From Ketogulonicigenium vulgare WSH-001 (lineage in GTDB: Bacteria; Pseudomonadota; Alphaproteobacteria; Rhodobacterales; Rhodobacteraceae): a stretch of DNA of 64,000 nt. The notes under the pieces are model-generated. The model worked only from the letters and a program-made list of their open reading frames with translations. It was not told the DNA's origin and did not search any database. Numbering within the stretch: position 1 is the stretch's first letter; every line of letters starts with the position of its first letter. The stretch is from positions 1,924,501-1,988,500 of the forward strand of contig NC_017384.1 of NCBI RefSeq assembly GCF_000223375.1. Direction: 5' to 3'. Shown here piece by piece: positions 49,199 to 58,767 of the stretch. The position numbers and the translations under genes were made by a program.

Positions 49199-49233
49199 AA
49201 AGACGCATCGCAATCGCGGTGCGTCTTTGTGTT
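49199..49233 (+). terminator. Rho-independent terminator after hemP
   Basis: AAAGACGCA (49199-49207) pairs with TGCGTCTTT (49220-49228), with an inner CGC/GCG stem, followed by GTGTTT. Confidence 0.87.
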
Positions 49234-49280
49234 TAAGGCAAGCCGCGCTAGCATTTCGTCACCAAAGCCAAAGGTGGGAC

Positions 49281-50450
49281 ATGCAAGACGCCTATGATGT
49301 GGTGATTATCGGCGGGGCGATGACGGGATCATCCGCCGCCTTTTGGCTGACGCGCAATCCCGACTTCACCGGCCGCGTCCTGGTGGTCGAGCGCGACCCG
49401 ACCTATGCCTGGGCCGCGACCACGCACACGAATTCCTGCATTCGCCTGCAATATGGTTCCGAGGTGAATGTCCGCATCAGCCGCTTTGCCGGTGATTTCA
49501 TCCATCAATTCAAAGAGTATATGCAGGATGATGCGGCCCCCGATATCGTCTTGCAGAACTTCGGCTATCTCTATCTGGCCAACACGCCCGCCTTTTTGGA
49601 TGTGCTGCGCGACAACGCCCAGATGCAGCGCGCGCTGGGGGCCGAGACGCAGATCCTGACGCCGGACGAGATCGCGGCACTTTTCCCCTTTTATAATCTC
49701 GACGGCATCCTTGGCGGCTCGTTCAATACCAAGGATGAGGGGTATTTCGACGGTGGCACCATGTTCGACTGGCTGCGGATCAAGGCACGGGCGCAGGGCG
49801 CGACCTTCCTTACCGATACCGTCACCGCCATCAGCGCCGATAACCGCATCACCCTTGCCAGCGGGCGAACCATCAGCGCCGGCCATATCATCAACGCCGC
49901 CGGCACCCGCGGGGCCGAGGTGGCCGCGATGGCCGGCCTGCGCATCCCGATCGAGGCGCGCCGCCGTTTCACCTTTATTGCCGAGGCCGCCCGCCCCCTG
50001 CCCGTTGATCTGCCGCTGACCATCGACCCTGTGGGCGTGCATATGCGATCGGACGGCCGCTATTACATGATCGGCTGCCCGCCCGATCTGGACGTGGCCG
50101 TCGACCCCGATGATTTCACCATGGATCACGCGATCTGGGAGGATCATGTCTGGCCCACAATCGCAGCCCGCATCCCCGCGTTCGAGGAATTGCGCCTGAT
50201 CAACACTTGGGTCGGCCATTACGATTACAATACGCTGGATCAAAATGCGATCATCGGCCCGCATCCCGAGCGCCGTAATTTCCTGTTCGCAAACGGCTTT
50301 TCCGGCCACGGGTTACAACAGGCCCCTGCCGTTGGGCGTGCGTTATCCGAACTTGTGATCTATTGCGCCACCCGCACCCTTGACCTTGGCGCGCTGGGAT
50401 ATGAGCGTATCGCATCAGGCACGCCCCTGCGCGAGCGTGCCATTATCTAA
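49281..50450 (+). CDS. FAD-dependent oxidoreductase (DAO family)
   Basis: 389 residues from the ATG at 49281, which has AGGTGGG just upstream. The N-terminal dinucleotide fold VVIIGGAMTGSSAAFWL and VLVVERD, and the C-terminal FAD region (ANGFSGHGLQQAPAVGRALSEL) mark the glycine/D-amino-acid/sarcosine oxidase superfamily. The substrate is unknown. First gene of an operon with a uronate-dehydrogenase-like SDR (9 bases later), deoC and ALDH16. Confidence 0.85.
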   Translation: MQDAYDVVIIGGAMTGSSAAFWLTRNPDFTGRVLVVERDPTYAWAATTHTNSCIRLQYGSEVNVRISRFAGDFIHQFKEYMQDDAAPDIVLQNFGYLYLANTPAFLDVLRDNAQMQRALGAETQILTPDEIAALFPFYNLDGILGGSFNTKDEGYFDGGTMFDWLRIKARAQGATFLTDTVTAISADNRITLASGRTISAGHIINAAGTRGAEVAAMAGLRIPIEARRRFTFIAEAARPLPVDLPLTIDPVGVHMRSDGRYYMIGCPPDLDVAVDPDDFTMDHAIWEDHVWPTIAARIPAFEELRLINTWVGHYDYNTLDQNAIIGPHPERRNFLFANGFSGHGLQQAPAVGRALSELVIYCATRTLDLGALGYERIASGTPLRERAII

Positions 50451-50459
50451 GGAACCAAG

Positions 50460-51299
50460 ATGCGTAAAATCGTCCTCACCGGCGCCCGTGGCGCGCTCGG
50501 CACCTCGCTGCGCGGCCCCCTGTCCAAGATGTGTGACCAGTTGGTCAGCACCGACATCCAACCCGGCCCCGAAGGGCTTTACGACAACGAAACCTTTCAC
50601 ATCGCCGATATCGCCAAATTCGACGAGATCGCGCCGCTGCTGGAAGGTGCGGATATGGTCGTCCATTTCGGCGCCATCGTGGATGAAAAGCCGTTCGAGG
50701 AGCTGCTCGGCCCGAATTTCGTCGGTGCCTATAACATCTGGGAAGCGGCCCACCGCCACGGCGTCCGCCGCGTGGTCTATGCCTCGTCCATCCACGCGGT
50801 GGGCCTCGAGCACACAAATTCCGGCGCCGATACCACCGTCGCCCATAACCCCGACACATTCTATGGCCTCGCCAAGTGCTTTGCCGAGGATCTGGGCCGC
50901 ATGTATTGGCAAAAGCGCGGCGTTGAATCGGTCTGCCTGCGCATCCTGTCCTGCACGCCCGAGCCGCAGAATATCCGCGCCCTTGGCACATGGCTCAGCC
51001 ATCGCGACATGGTGCAACTAGTGACGCGCGCCATCGACAGCCCCGTCGTCGGCTTTACCGTGATCTATGGCGTGTCGAACAACACCCGCAGCCCGGTGGA
51101 TAATGCCAAAGCCGCCTTCCTTGGTTATCGCCCCGTCGATAATGCCGAGGATTGGGCCCATTCGCTTTTCGCCAAAGCCGGTATTCCCGACCCGCAGGAC
51201 AAGGCCCTGACCCGCCTTGGCGGCCCGTTCGCGGTCGTCCCCTTGGGCGAAAGCGGCGTTGCGGCCATTCAAAAGATGTCCGAAGGTCAAAAACCCTAG
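50460..51299 (+). CDS. NAD-dependent epimerase/dehydratase family protein, uronate-dehydrogenase-like
   Basis: 279-residue extended SDR. The NAD loop TGARGALGTSLRG is at the N-terminus and the catalytic tetrad includes Ser in YASSIHAVG and YGLAK (Tyr and Lys). The overall sequence resembles bacterial uronate dehydrogenases, which oxidise uronic acids to aldarolactones. Here it lies with deoC and an aldehyde dehydrogenase rather than uronate genes, so a different sugar or aldehyde substrate is possible. Confidence 0.75.
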   Translation: MRKIVLTGARGALGTSLRGPLSKMCDQLVSTDIQPGPEGLYDNETFHIADIAKFDEIAPLLEGADMVVHFGAIVDEKPFEELLGPNFVGAYNIWEAAHRHGVRRVVYASSIHAVGLEHTNSGADTTVAHNPDTFYGLAKCFAEDLGRMYWQKRGVESVCLRILSCTPEPQNIRALGTWLSHRDMVQLVTRAIDSPVVGFTVIYGVSNNTRSPVDNAKAAFLGYRPVDNAEDWAHSLFAKAGIPDPQDKALTRLGGPFAVVPLGESGVAAIQKMSEGQKP

Positions 51300-51356
51300 C
51301 GCTTGATAGCCTGCCGCCCCCATGCGACACTTGGCCAAGACCTGTGGGAGGCAAGC

Positions 51357-52307
51357 ATGACATCACTGACCCGCAATCCTGGCATGGCGCTGGATCTGGA
51401 CTGGGTGCTGGGCGCGCGCGTCAACACGCCCGCCATCACCCGCCGCTGCGCCAGCCTGCCCGCACGGCGCAGCGTGAAAAAGGATTATCAGGCGGCATGG
51501 CTGCTGAAAGCCGTGTCGCTGATCGACCTGACGACGCTTTCGGGCGATGACACGGCTGATCGCGTCCGCCGCCTGTGCGCCAAGGCCCGCCAGCCCATCG
51601 CCCCCGAGGTGCTGGACAGGCTGGGAATGTCGGGCCTGACGACCGGCGCAGTCTGCGTCTATCACGATATGATCGGCGCGGCGGTGGATGCGCTGCAAGG
51701 CAGCGATATTCCCGTCGCCGCTGTATCCACGGGCTTTCCTGCGGGCCTCTCGCCATGGCACCTGCGTCTGCAGGAGATCCGCGAAAGCGTGGCCGCAGGC
51801 GCGCAGGAGATCGACATCGTCATCTCGCGCCGCCATGTGCTGTCAGGCAATTGGCAGGCGCTTTATGACGAGATGCTGGCGATGCGCGAGGCTTGCGGAG
51901 AGGCGCATATAAAGGCGATCCTCGCCACGGGCGAGCTGGGCACGCTGGAAAACGTTGCCCGCGCCAGCCTGATCTGCATGATGGCGGGGGCCGATTTCAT
52001 CAAAACCTCGACCGGGAAAGAGGCGGTGAATGCCACCTTGCCCGTCAGCCTGACCATGATCCGCCAGATCCGCGATTACCACGACCGCACCGGCATTTAC
52101 GTCGGCTATAAACCCGCCGGCGGCATTTCAAAGGCGAAAGACGCGCTGACCTATCTGTCGCTGATGCGCGAGGAGCTGGGGCTGCGCTGGCTGCAACCCG
52201 ACCTGTTCCGCTTTGGTGCCTCCTCGCTGCTGGGCGATATCGAACGCCAGCTCGATCACTATGTCACGGGCGGTTACTCCGCCGCCTATCGCCACGCTCT
52301 GGCCTGA
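51357..52307 (+). CDS. deoC: Deoxyribose-phosphate aldolase
   Basis: Splits 2-deoxyribose-5-phosphate into glyceraldehyde-3-phosphate and acetaldehyde. 316 residues, the longer eukaryote-like DERA form. The Schiff-base lysine is in the ADFIKTSTGK segment (K in FIKTSTG), and the proton-relay lysine in VGYKPAGGI. The start at 51357 has GGGAGG seven bases upstream. It lies 8 bases before ALDH16, which could oxidise the acetaldehyde released. Confidence 0.92.
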   Translation: MTSLTRNPGMALDLDWVLGARVNTPAITRRCASLPARRSVKKDYQAAWLLKAVSLIDLTTLSGDDTADRVRRLCAKARQPIAPEVLDRLGMSGLTTGAVCVYHDMIGAAVDALQGSDIPVAAVSTGFPAGLSPWHLRLQEIRESVAAGAQEIDIVISRRHVLSGNWQALYDEMLAMREACGEAHIKAILATGELGTLENVARASLICMMAGADFIKTSTGKEAVNATLPVSLTMIRQIRDYHDRTGIYVGYKPAGGISKAKDALTYLSLMREELGLRWLQPDLFRFGASSLLGDIERQLDHYVTGGYSAAYRHALA

Positions 52308-52315
52308 GAAATCCC

Positions 52316-54625
52316 ATGCCCACACTCTCCGAGATTTTTGAAACCATGGAATATGGCCCCGCCCCGGAAAGCGCGAGCGAAGCCCTCGCATGGATCGCCA
52401 CGCATGAGGGTCGTTTTGGCCATTTCATCAACGGCACTTTCACCGCCCCTGCCGCGACTTTCGTAACTGTGAACCCCGCCACAGACGCGGAATTGGCGCA
52501 GGTGTCGCAGGGCAGCGCGGCTGATATCGCCGCCGCAGTCGCCGCCGCACGCGCCGCGCAGCCTGCATGGGAAAAGGCGGGCGGCCCTGCCCGCGCCCGC
52601 GTGCTCTATGCCATCGCGCGGCTGCTGCAAAAGCACGCCCGCCTGTTCGCCGTGCTGGAAACGCTGGACAACGGCAAGCCGATCCGCGAATCGCGCGATG
52701 CGGATATCCCCTTGGCGCAGCGACATTTTTATTACCATGCAGGTCTTGCGCAATTGTTCGAGGCGCAGAACCCCAATGCCCGCGCGCATGGCGTCTGCGG
52801 CCAGATCATCCCGTGGAATTTTCCGCTGCTGATGCTGGCGTGGAAGGTCGCGCCCGCCTTGGCGGCGGGCAATACCGTCGTGCTGAAACCCGCCGAATAC
52901 ACGCCGCTGACCGCGCTGCTTTTTGCAGAAGTTTGCCAGCAGGCAGGCGTGCCTGCGGGTGTTGTGAACATCGTCACCGGCGATGGCGACACCGGTGCCG
53001 CGCTGGTTGCCGCCGATGTGAACAAGATCGCCTTCACCGGCTCGACCGAGGTGGGCCGCATCATCCGTCAGGCCACCGCTGGCAGCGGCAAGGCCCTGAC
53101 GCTGGAACTGGGCGGCAAGTCGCCCTTTATCGTCTTTGACGACGCCGACCTCGATGCCGCGGTCGAGGGTGTGGTCGATTCGATCTGGTTCAATCAGGGC
53201 CAGGTCTGCTGCGCCGGATCGCGACTACTGCTGCACGAACCCATCGCAGCGCGGTTCATCGCAAAGCTGAAACGCCGCATGGAAAGCCTGCGCATCGGCG
53301 ATCCGCTGGACAAATCCATCGACATCGGCGCGATTGTCCATCCGGTGCAACTCCAGCGCATCACGGCACTGGTTGGCGCGCATACGGCGGGCGAAGTTCA
53401 CACAGCCCCCTGCCCGCTGCCCGCGCGTGGCAGTTTCTATCCGCCGACGCTGATCACCGGCCTTTCGCCATCGGACGCGCTGATGCAGCAAGAGATTTTC
53501 GGGCCGGTGCTGGTCTCGACCACCTTCCGCACCCCCGCCGAGGCGGTCGAGCTGGCGAATAACACCCGCTACGGCCTTGCCGCGAGCGTGTTTAGCGAAA
53601 ATATCAACACCGCCCTCGCCATCGCACCGCAACTCGAGGCGGGCGTGATCTGGGTGAACGGCGCGAATATGCTGGACGCCGCCGCGCCCTTTGGCGGTAT
53701 GCGCGAAAGCGGATATGGCCGCGAAGGCGGGCCCGAGGGGCTGGCCGCCTATACACGTATGACAAACCACGCTGCACCCGCGCTAAAATCGAAACCTGTC
53801 GCCCTGCCGGTGCTGGAACAGGTCGACCGCACGGCCAAACTCTATATCGGCGGCAAACAGGCGCGGCCTGACAGCGGCTATTCCATCGCCTTGCATGACA
53901 CCACGGGCGCGCTGGCGGGCCATGTCGGCGCGGGCAGCCGCAAGGATTTGCGCAATGCTGTCGAGGCGATGAATGCTGCAAAGGGCTGGGCCAAGACCAC
54001 CGGCCACAACCGCGCGCAAATCCTGTATTTCATCGCCGAGAATCTGTCGGCCCGCGCGGCGGAATTCGCGGCGCTGATCGACAGTTTCGGCGGCGCAGGC
54101 GCGGCCGAGGTCAGTGCCGCGATCGACGCGCTGTTCACCGCTGCCGCTGTCGCCGATAAATACGATGGCCGCGTGGCAGGCGTGCCCTTTGGCGGTCTCG
54201 CGCTGGCGCTGCAAACACCGGTCGGCAAGATCGCCGCGCTCTGCCCCGAGGATTCGGCCCTGCTGGCCCCCGTGGCCCTGATAGCGGGGGCGCTGGCGCT
54301 GGGGAGCCGCATCACTTTGGTGCCCAGCGCGCGTTATGCGCTGGTGGCGACCGCGCTCTATCAGGTGCTGGACACATCCGATGTGCCGGGGGGCGTCGTG
54401 AATATCATCACTGGCGTGCAAAGTGACCTGGCCGCCCCCATCGCGCAGCATGCCGATCTGGATGCGGCCTGGGTGTATGGCGATCAGGCGCTGGTGGCCG
54501 AGGTCGAGCGGCTTTCTGCCAGCAATCTCAAACGCGTATCAAGCGGCCCCAGCGCCCCGGATATGGCCCAGATCCTGCGGGCCGCATCCGAGGTGAAAAC
54601 GATCTGGATCCCCTTCGGGATCTGA
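52316..54625 (+). CDS. Two-domain aldehyde dehydrogenase (ALDH16 type)
   Basis: 769 residues, a full ALDH followed by a second, degenerate ALDH-like domain. The first domain has the catalytic Cys in NQGQVCCAGSR and the general base Glu in ALTLELGGKSP. The second (from about 500) includes KLYIGGKQARPDSGYS and a Rossmann-like region but lacks a recognisable catalytic Cys loop. This matches ALDH16, whose bacterial member was characterised from Loktanella. Coupled 8 bases after deoC; the aldehyde product of DeoC is the obvious candidate substrate. Confidence 0.9.
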   Translation: MPTLSEIFETMEYGPAPESASEALAWIATHEGRFGHFINGTFTAPAATFVTVNPATDAELAQVSQGSAADIAAAVAAARAAQPAWEKAGGPARARVLYAIARLLQKHARLFAVLETLDNGKPIRESRDADIPLAQRHFYYHAGLAQLFEAQNPNARAHGVCGQIIPWNFPLLMLAWKVAPALAAGNTVVLKPAEYTPLTALLFAEVCQQAGVPAGVVNIVTGDGDTGAALVAADVNKIAFTGSTEVGRIIRQATAGSGKALTLELGGKSPFIVFDDADLDAAVEGVVDSIWFNQGQVCCAGSRLLLHEPIAARFIAKLKRRMESLRIGDPLDKSIDIGAIVHPVQLQRITALVGAHTAGEVHTAPCPLPARGSFYPPTLITGLSPSDALMQQEIFGPVLVSTTFRTPAEAVELANNTRYGLAASVFSENINTALAIAPQLEAGVIWVNGANMLDAAAPFGGMRESGYGREGGPEGLAAYTRMTNHAAPALKSKPVALPVLEQVDRTAKLYIGGKQARPDSGYSIALHDTTGALAGHVGAGSRKDLRNAVEAMNAAKGWAKTTGHNRAQILYFIAENLSARAAEFAALIDSFGGAGAAEVSAAIDALFTAAAVADKYDGRVAGVPFGGLALALQTPVGKIAALCPEDSALLAPVALIAGALALGSRITLVPSARYALVATALYQVLDTSDVPGGVVNIITGVQSDLAAPIAQHADLDAAWVYGDQALVAEVERLSASNLKRVSSGPSAPDMAQILRAASEVKTIWIPFGI

Positions 54626-54628
54626 AGA

Positions 54629-55189
54629 TCAGCTGAGGCCGCCAGCGATGATCTGGCGGCCAAGCTCGGCCACGGCCAGCCCGCGCGCGGCGGCGATATC
54701 GGCGGCGTCATAGCCATCGCGCATCGGGATCTGCACAGCAAAGGGGCGCGCCCGCTCGCGCAGGCCGTCTTCCTGACCCGCGATATAATACTGGCCAATC
54801 ATCACAAAACCGGCGTTCTCGCGCGCGACCATCGTGGTGACGCGCACCTCGACCCGCACCTGCGGGAAGGATCGGAAGGGCCAAGGCTCGGCGGCGATGC
54901 GCGCGCCGGTCATGCCCGTCAGCACCTGCACCAGACTCGCCGTCATCGCGGGCGCCGGATCGTCGGCCCAGTTCACGCCCGACATCGCCGTCAGCGCGCC
55001 GCCTGCGCCCTCGCTGTAAATATCCGGCCCCGACGCATAGCGCGGCAGCGACAGCTCGGCCACTTCGACGGTGGAAAACGCGATAGAGGCGCGCTGATCC
55101 AGCGGCACCGGTGCCTCGGCAGTATACAGCGTCGGGCTAGAGCAGGCAGCCAGCGCCATCAGCGCGGCAAACGGAATAAGGGCTTTCAT
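54629..55189 (-). CDS. pqiC: PqiC-like outer-membrane lipoprotein
   Basis: 186 residues. Lipoprotein signal MKALIPFAALMALAAC with Cys at about 16, then an ABC-transport-auxiliary (DUF330/YmbA) domain. In E. coli PqiC binds PqiB and completes a bridge to the outer membrane. The ATG at 55189 has AGGAGAG upstream and lies 10 bases after the pqiB stop. Last gene of the pqi operon; convergent with ALDH16, with 3 bases between the stops. Confidence 0.85.
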   Translation of the reverse strand: MKALIPFAALMALAACSSPTLYTAEAPVPLDQRASIAFSTVEVAELSLPRYASGPDIYSEGAGGALTAMSGVNWADDPAPAMTASLVQVLTGMTGARIAAEPWPFRSFPQVRVEVRVTTMVARENAGFVMIGQYYIAGQEDGLRERARPFAVQIPMRDGYDAADIAAARGLAVAELGRQIIAGGLS

Positions 55190-55199
55190 CACAACTCTC

Positions 55200-57305
55200 C
55201 TATCGGCCAAAGAGGATCGAGTTCGGGCGCCGTTCCAGCGCACGGGCAAGATCGTTGATCGCGGTTGCGGCACTGTTGACCTGCCGCAGCGCCAGGCGCA
55301 AATCGCGCATCAGGCTGGCGTTTTCGTCAAAGCTGGACAAAGTGCCGCCCGCCTGCACCACCAACGCATTCACCTGCGCGGACAGGGCGGGCAGACCATC
55401 GGTCGCCGTTGCCAGTTGATCCGCGGCCCGACTGGCCGAGGCCAGCGCGCTATTGGCGTTCGCGATCAGACTGCCGTCACGCGCCTCGTCCAGCACGGCG
55501 CGCAGACTGTCCAGCGCGGACGATATATCCGCCGGCAATTGCCGCGTGCGCGGATCGCCCAGCACGGAATCGGCTGTGGCAAGGAAGCTTTCGGCCTGCG
55601 TCACAACGCCCTCTAGCGGCAAATCGCGCCAGCTTTGCGCCAGCTCGTCCACGGTTGCCAACAGCTCTGGCAGACCTTCAAGGCCGGTGCCGACATCGGT
55701 GACCACCGCCTGCACCTGATCGACGGCCTCTAGGATGCGGCCCGCCGCATCGGCGTCGCGCAGATCGGACATGACGGCGCGCAGATCCTCGACCGCGCCG
55801 GTGATGCTGGCCATGGTCGCGCCCAGTTGCGCAGGCAGAGCCTGCACTTCGGGCGCGCCCGTCAGGTTGCGCACATCGCCCAGCAGCGCGGCCACCTCGC
55901 CCGGAATGGCCTGCGTCTGCGCGCTGCCCACCAGGGTCGAGGCGTTATCAAGGAAACCGATGGCGCTTTGCATCAGCTCCTCGATCGGCAGATCGTTCAC
56001 GCGCGCCAGCGTCCCCTCGACCGTCGTCGCGGCATCGGTGATCTGCGACTGGGTCGCGGGCACTTCGGGATAGGGTTGGGCATTCATGTCGATTTCTGCC
56101 GCGACCGCATCCGCATCGCGCAGCAATTGTACCTTGAGGCCGCCGGTCAGCAGACTGCCGGTCACCAGCCGCGCGCGCAAACCATCTTCGCGCACCTGCT
56201 GCTGCAGATAGTCCAGCGTCTCCATCGCGCTGCTGTCTCCCTCAAGCCCAAGGCGCGAGGGTTGGATCGACAGCACCGCCTGCAGGCGCAGATTGTCATC
56301 ACCAAAGCGGTCAGTATCGAAATAGCCGTTGATGCCCGAGACTTCGCCAACGCGCAGCCCCTCGAGTTCCACCGCCGCACCGACGGCAAGGCCGGTGACA
56401 TTGCCCTCGAACACGGCAACCAGATTGACGGGCTGGCCGTCTTGACGCGTGAACAGGCTGGAACGCGCGGCGGAATTGTCGCCAAAGACATCAAACGCCG
56501 TGCCGTCCTGCGCCAGCGGCGCGCCCGACACGAATGTATCAAAGGTGACGCCGCCCGAGATCAGCGTCGCAAGGCTGCCAAAGTTCAGCGCCGCGCCCGT
56601 CGGCCCCAGCGAGACCGAAAAGCCAGAGCTGTTCCAGAACCGCGTCGCCTCGGTCACCAGCGCATCATGGGGGGCAAAGATCACCGCCTCGGCCTGCACG
56701 GTCTGCCCATCGGCGGCGACAGTCGCGGGGCCGACCCGGCCCACCTCGACCCCCTTATAGATGATCGAGCTGTTGCCCGTCAGCGTCTGATCGCTGGATC
56801 GCAGCAGCACGCGCAGCCCCTGTTGGCCCGTGGCCAGCAGTGGCGCGCTGGGCAGCCCCTCGAACCGGTTTTCACTCTCGCCCGGCGTGCGATCCCACAG
56901 ACCTTGCAGATAGACGCCCGACAAGACGGTATCGAGGCCGGTGACCCCTTGGGTCGTGACCTCGGGCCGTACGACCCAGAATTGCGCGCCGGTATCGACA
57001 TAAGGCGCGACGGCCTTGTCGATGCGCACCGAAACCACGACCTGATCCAGGTCATCGGTAAAGCCGACGCTTTCAACGATGCCGACACCAACATCGCGAT
57101 AACGCAGCTCGGTCTCGTTCGCGCGCACACCCGAGGCATCGTCGAACACGATCTCGATCAAGGGGCCGCGGTCGTTGTAATTCTGCCAGGCAAGGCCGAC
57201 CGCGATGATCAGCGCGATAATCGGCACCAGCCAGACAATCGACAGGCGGCTGGTAAGGCTGCGGCGCGCGGGCTTCACCGGAACGTCGGGGATGGGATCA
57301 CTCAT
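55200..57305 (-). CDS. pqiB: MCE-domain protein PqiB
   Basis: 701 residues with one N-terminal membrane anchor (about 24-42) and MlaD/MCE domains; signs of three are visible, each with the conserved IEIVFDDASGVRANETELRYRDVGVG-type core (first at about 50-130, second at about 165-245, third at about 290-390). A long helical C-terminal half follows that can form the needle seen in the E. coli protein. It forms a periplasmic lipid conduit with PqiA and PqiC. Overlaps pqiA by 8 bases. Confidence 0.9.
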   Translation of the reverse strand: MSDPIPDVPVKPARRSLTSRLSIVWLVPIIALIIAVGLAWQNYNDRGPLIEIVFDDASGVRANETELRYRDVGVGIVESVGFTDDLDQVVVSVRIDKAVAPYVDTGAQFWVVRPEVTTQGVTGLDTVLSGVYLQGLWDRTPGESENRFEGLPSAPLLATGQQGLRVLLRSSDQTLTGNSSIIYKGVEVGRVGPATVAADGQTVQAEAVIFAPHDALVTEATRFWNSSGFSVSLGPTGAALNFGSLATLISGGVTFDTFVSGAPLAQDGTAFDVFGDNSAARSSLFTRQDGQPVNLVAVFEGNVTGLAVGAAVELEGLRVGEVSGINGYFDTDRFGDDNLRLQAVLSIQPSRLGLEGDSSAMETLDYLQQQVREDGLRARLVTGSLLTGGLKVQLLRDADAVAAEIDMNAQPYPEVPATQSQITDAATTVEGTLARVNDLPIEELMQSAIGFLDNASTLVGSAQTQAIPGEVAALLGDVRNLTGAPEVQALPAQLGATMASITGAVEDLRAVMSDLRDADAAGRILEAVDQVQAVVTDVGTGLEGLPELLATVDELAQSWRDLPLEGVVTQAESFLATADSVLGDPRTRQLPADISSALDSLRAVLDEARDGSLIANANSALASASRAADQLATATDGLPALSAQVNALVVQAGGTLSSFDENASLMRDLRLALRQVNSAATAINDLARALERRPNSILFGR

Positions 57306-57969
57306 GAACGGGGCCCTTTGCTTGCGGGGTCTGTGTCTTGTCGGCGTCTACAGGAATGCTGTCCCATATCAGCCGTGTATCAAAGGCTTGCGCCGAAAGC
57401 ATGGTAAAGATGACGCTAAGGGCAAAGGACAGGGCCGCAGGCCCAGGCACAATGGTCACCGCAAAGCTAAGTTGCACAAGGGCCGAGGTAATGGCGACCA
57501 CAAAGACGTCGATCATCGACCATCGCCCGATGAAATCGACGACCTCGTGCAGCACTTGTCGGTGCGCGGGATTCACGCGGCTGCCGCGCCGTCCAACCGA
57601 CAGCGCCAGCCAAGCGATGGTGATGAATTTCGCCAGCGGAATCCCGACCGAGGCCAGCAAGATGATGAACGCCACCCCCGCTGATCCCATGTGGAACATA
57701 TGCACGGCCCCCGCGATGATCGTGTCGGAACTGGTGCTGAACAGCACACGGGTTTCCAGCATCGGGTAAAGGTTCGCGGGGATATACAGCATGACCCCCG
57801 CCAGCCACCACGCCCAGACGCGGCTGAGGCTGCGGGTATCGCGCGATTTCAGGTGGTTGCCGCAGCGGCCGCAGCGCTCGGTGCCCATGCGCCAGACGCG
57901 GCCACAGCTTTGGCAGCCGACCAACCCTTCAGAGCGGGCGGTTTTGGGGATGGTATCGGGATCAGCCAT
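57298..57969 (-). CDS. pqiA: Paraquat-inducible protein A (second copy)
   Basis: 223 residues. N-terminal zinc-ribbon with CQSCGRVW and RCGRCGNHL, then four predicted transmembrane helices. The two PqiA halves of the E. coli protein are here split into two genes; this is the one nearer to pqiB. Overlaps the upstream pqiA and the downstream pqiB by 8 bases each. Confidence 0.88.
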   Translation of the reverse strand: MADPDTIPKTARSEGLVGCQSCGRVWRMGTERCGRCGNHLKSRDTRSLSRVWAWWLAGVMLYIPANLYPMLETRVLFSTSSDTIIAGAVHMFHMGSAGVAFIILLASVGIPLAKFITIAWLALSVGRRGSRVNPAHRQVLHEVVDFIGRWSMIDVFVVAITSALVQLSFAVTIVPGPAALSFALSVIFTMLSAQAFDTRLIWDSIPVDADKTQTPQAKGPVHE

Positions 57970-58654
57970 GGGCAGCCGTCTCGACCGGATGGGTGGTGGG
58001 ATTGCCAGCGGCCTTGGCCTTGCGGGACAGATCCTCCATCGCCTGCCAGACCATCCAGCGCGACATGAACAGGTCCTGCACCGTGGTCACAACACATAGC
58101 ACGGCGAACATCCAAAAGGCGGGGCCGATACTGACACTGGCCAGATCGGTCACCTTGACCAGCGCGACAGCGCAGCCGATCACGAAAATTTCGGACATGG
58201 CCCAGGGGCGCAGTTCCTCGGACAGGCGAAAGGCGGGCAGCGCCCAGCGCAGGGGCGGCCTGTCCCACACCACCGGCCCCAACACATACAGGATCAGCGC
58301 GGCGCGCGTCAGCGGCAACAAGATCACCGCCGCGATAAAGATCAGCGAGACCGCGACCAGCAACCCCGATTGAAACGACAGCGCCACTTCGATCAGCGTG
58401 GTCTGGTTCGAAAACCCCGAGGCGCTGATCGACATGAACGGGAACACCAGCGCGCCGATGACAAGGATCACCACCGTCACCGCCAGCATGATGATGATCA
58501 TGCCCGCCTTGCGCTTTGGTGCGATCAAGACAGTGTGGCAGCGCGCACAGACGGCACGCTCGCCCTTTTCCGGGATACGGGCGTGGTACAGCGCATCACA
58601 GCGCGGGCAGGCGACCAGATCGGCCAGTTCGGCATCGGTATAGTGCGGTGGCAC
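57962..58654 (-). CDS. pqiA: Paraquat-inducible protein A (first copy)
   Basis: 230 residues. N-terminal ribbon CPRCDALYHARIPEKGERAVCARC and four transmembrane helices. It starts with GTG at 58654; AGGAGG seven bases upstream decides this start. First gene of the pqi operon, divergent from hisB across 113 bases. Confidence 0.87.
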   Translation of the reverse strand: MPPHYTDAELADLVACPRCDALYHARIPEKGERAVCARCHTVLIAPKRKAGMIIIMLAVTVVILVIGALVFPFMSISASGFSNQTTLIEVALSFQSGLLVAVSLIFIAAVILLPLTRAALILYVLGPVVWDRPPLRWALPAFRLSEELRPWAMSEIFVIGCAVALVKVTDLASVSIGPAFWMFAVLCVVTTVQDLFMSRWMVWQAMEDLSRKAKAAGNPTTHPVETAAHG

Positions 58655-58767
58655 GCCGTATCCTCCTGTCTGTTCCAGAACCTTAACCAGTGTCGCAGGG
58701 GTGTTAAATGGCTTTTATCTGCACCGCCCCTCGTCTATTGCAAAGCCATCAGCTTTGTGAGGCCATC

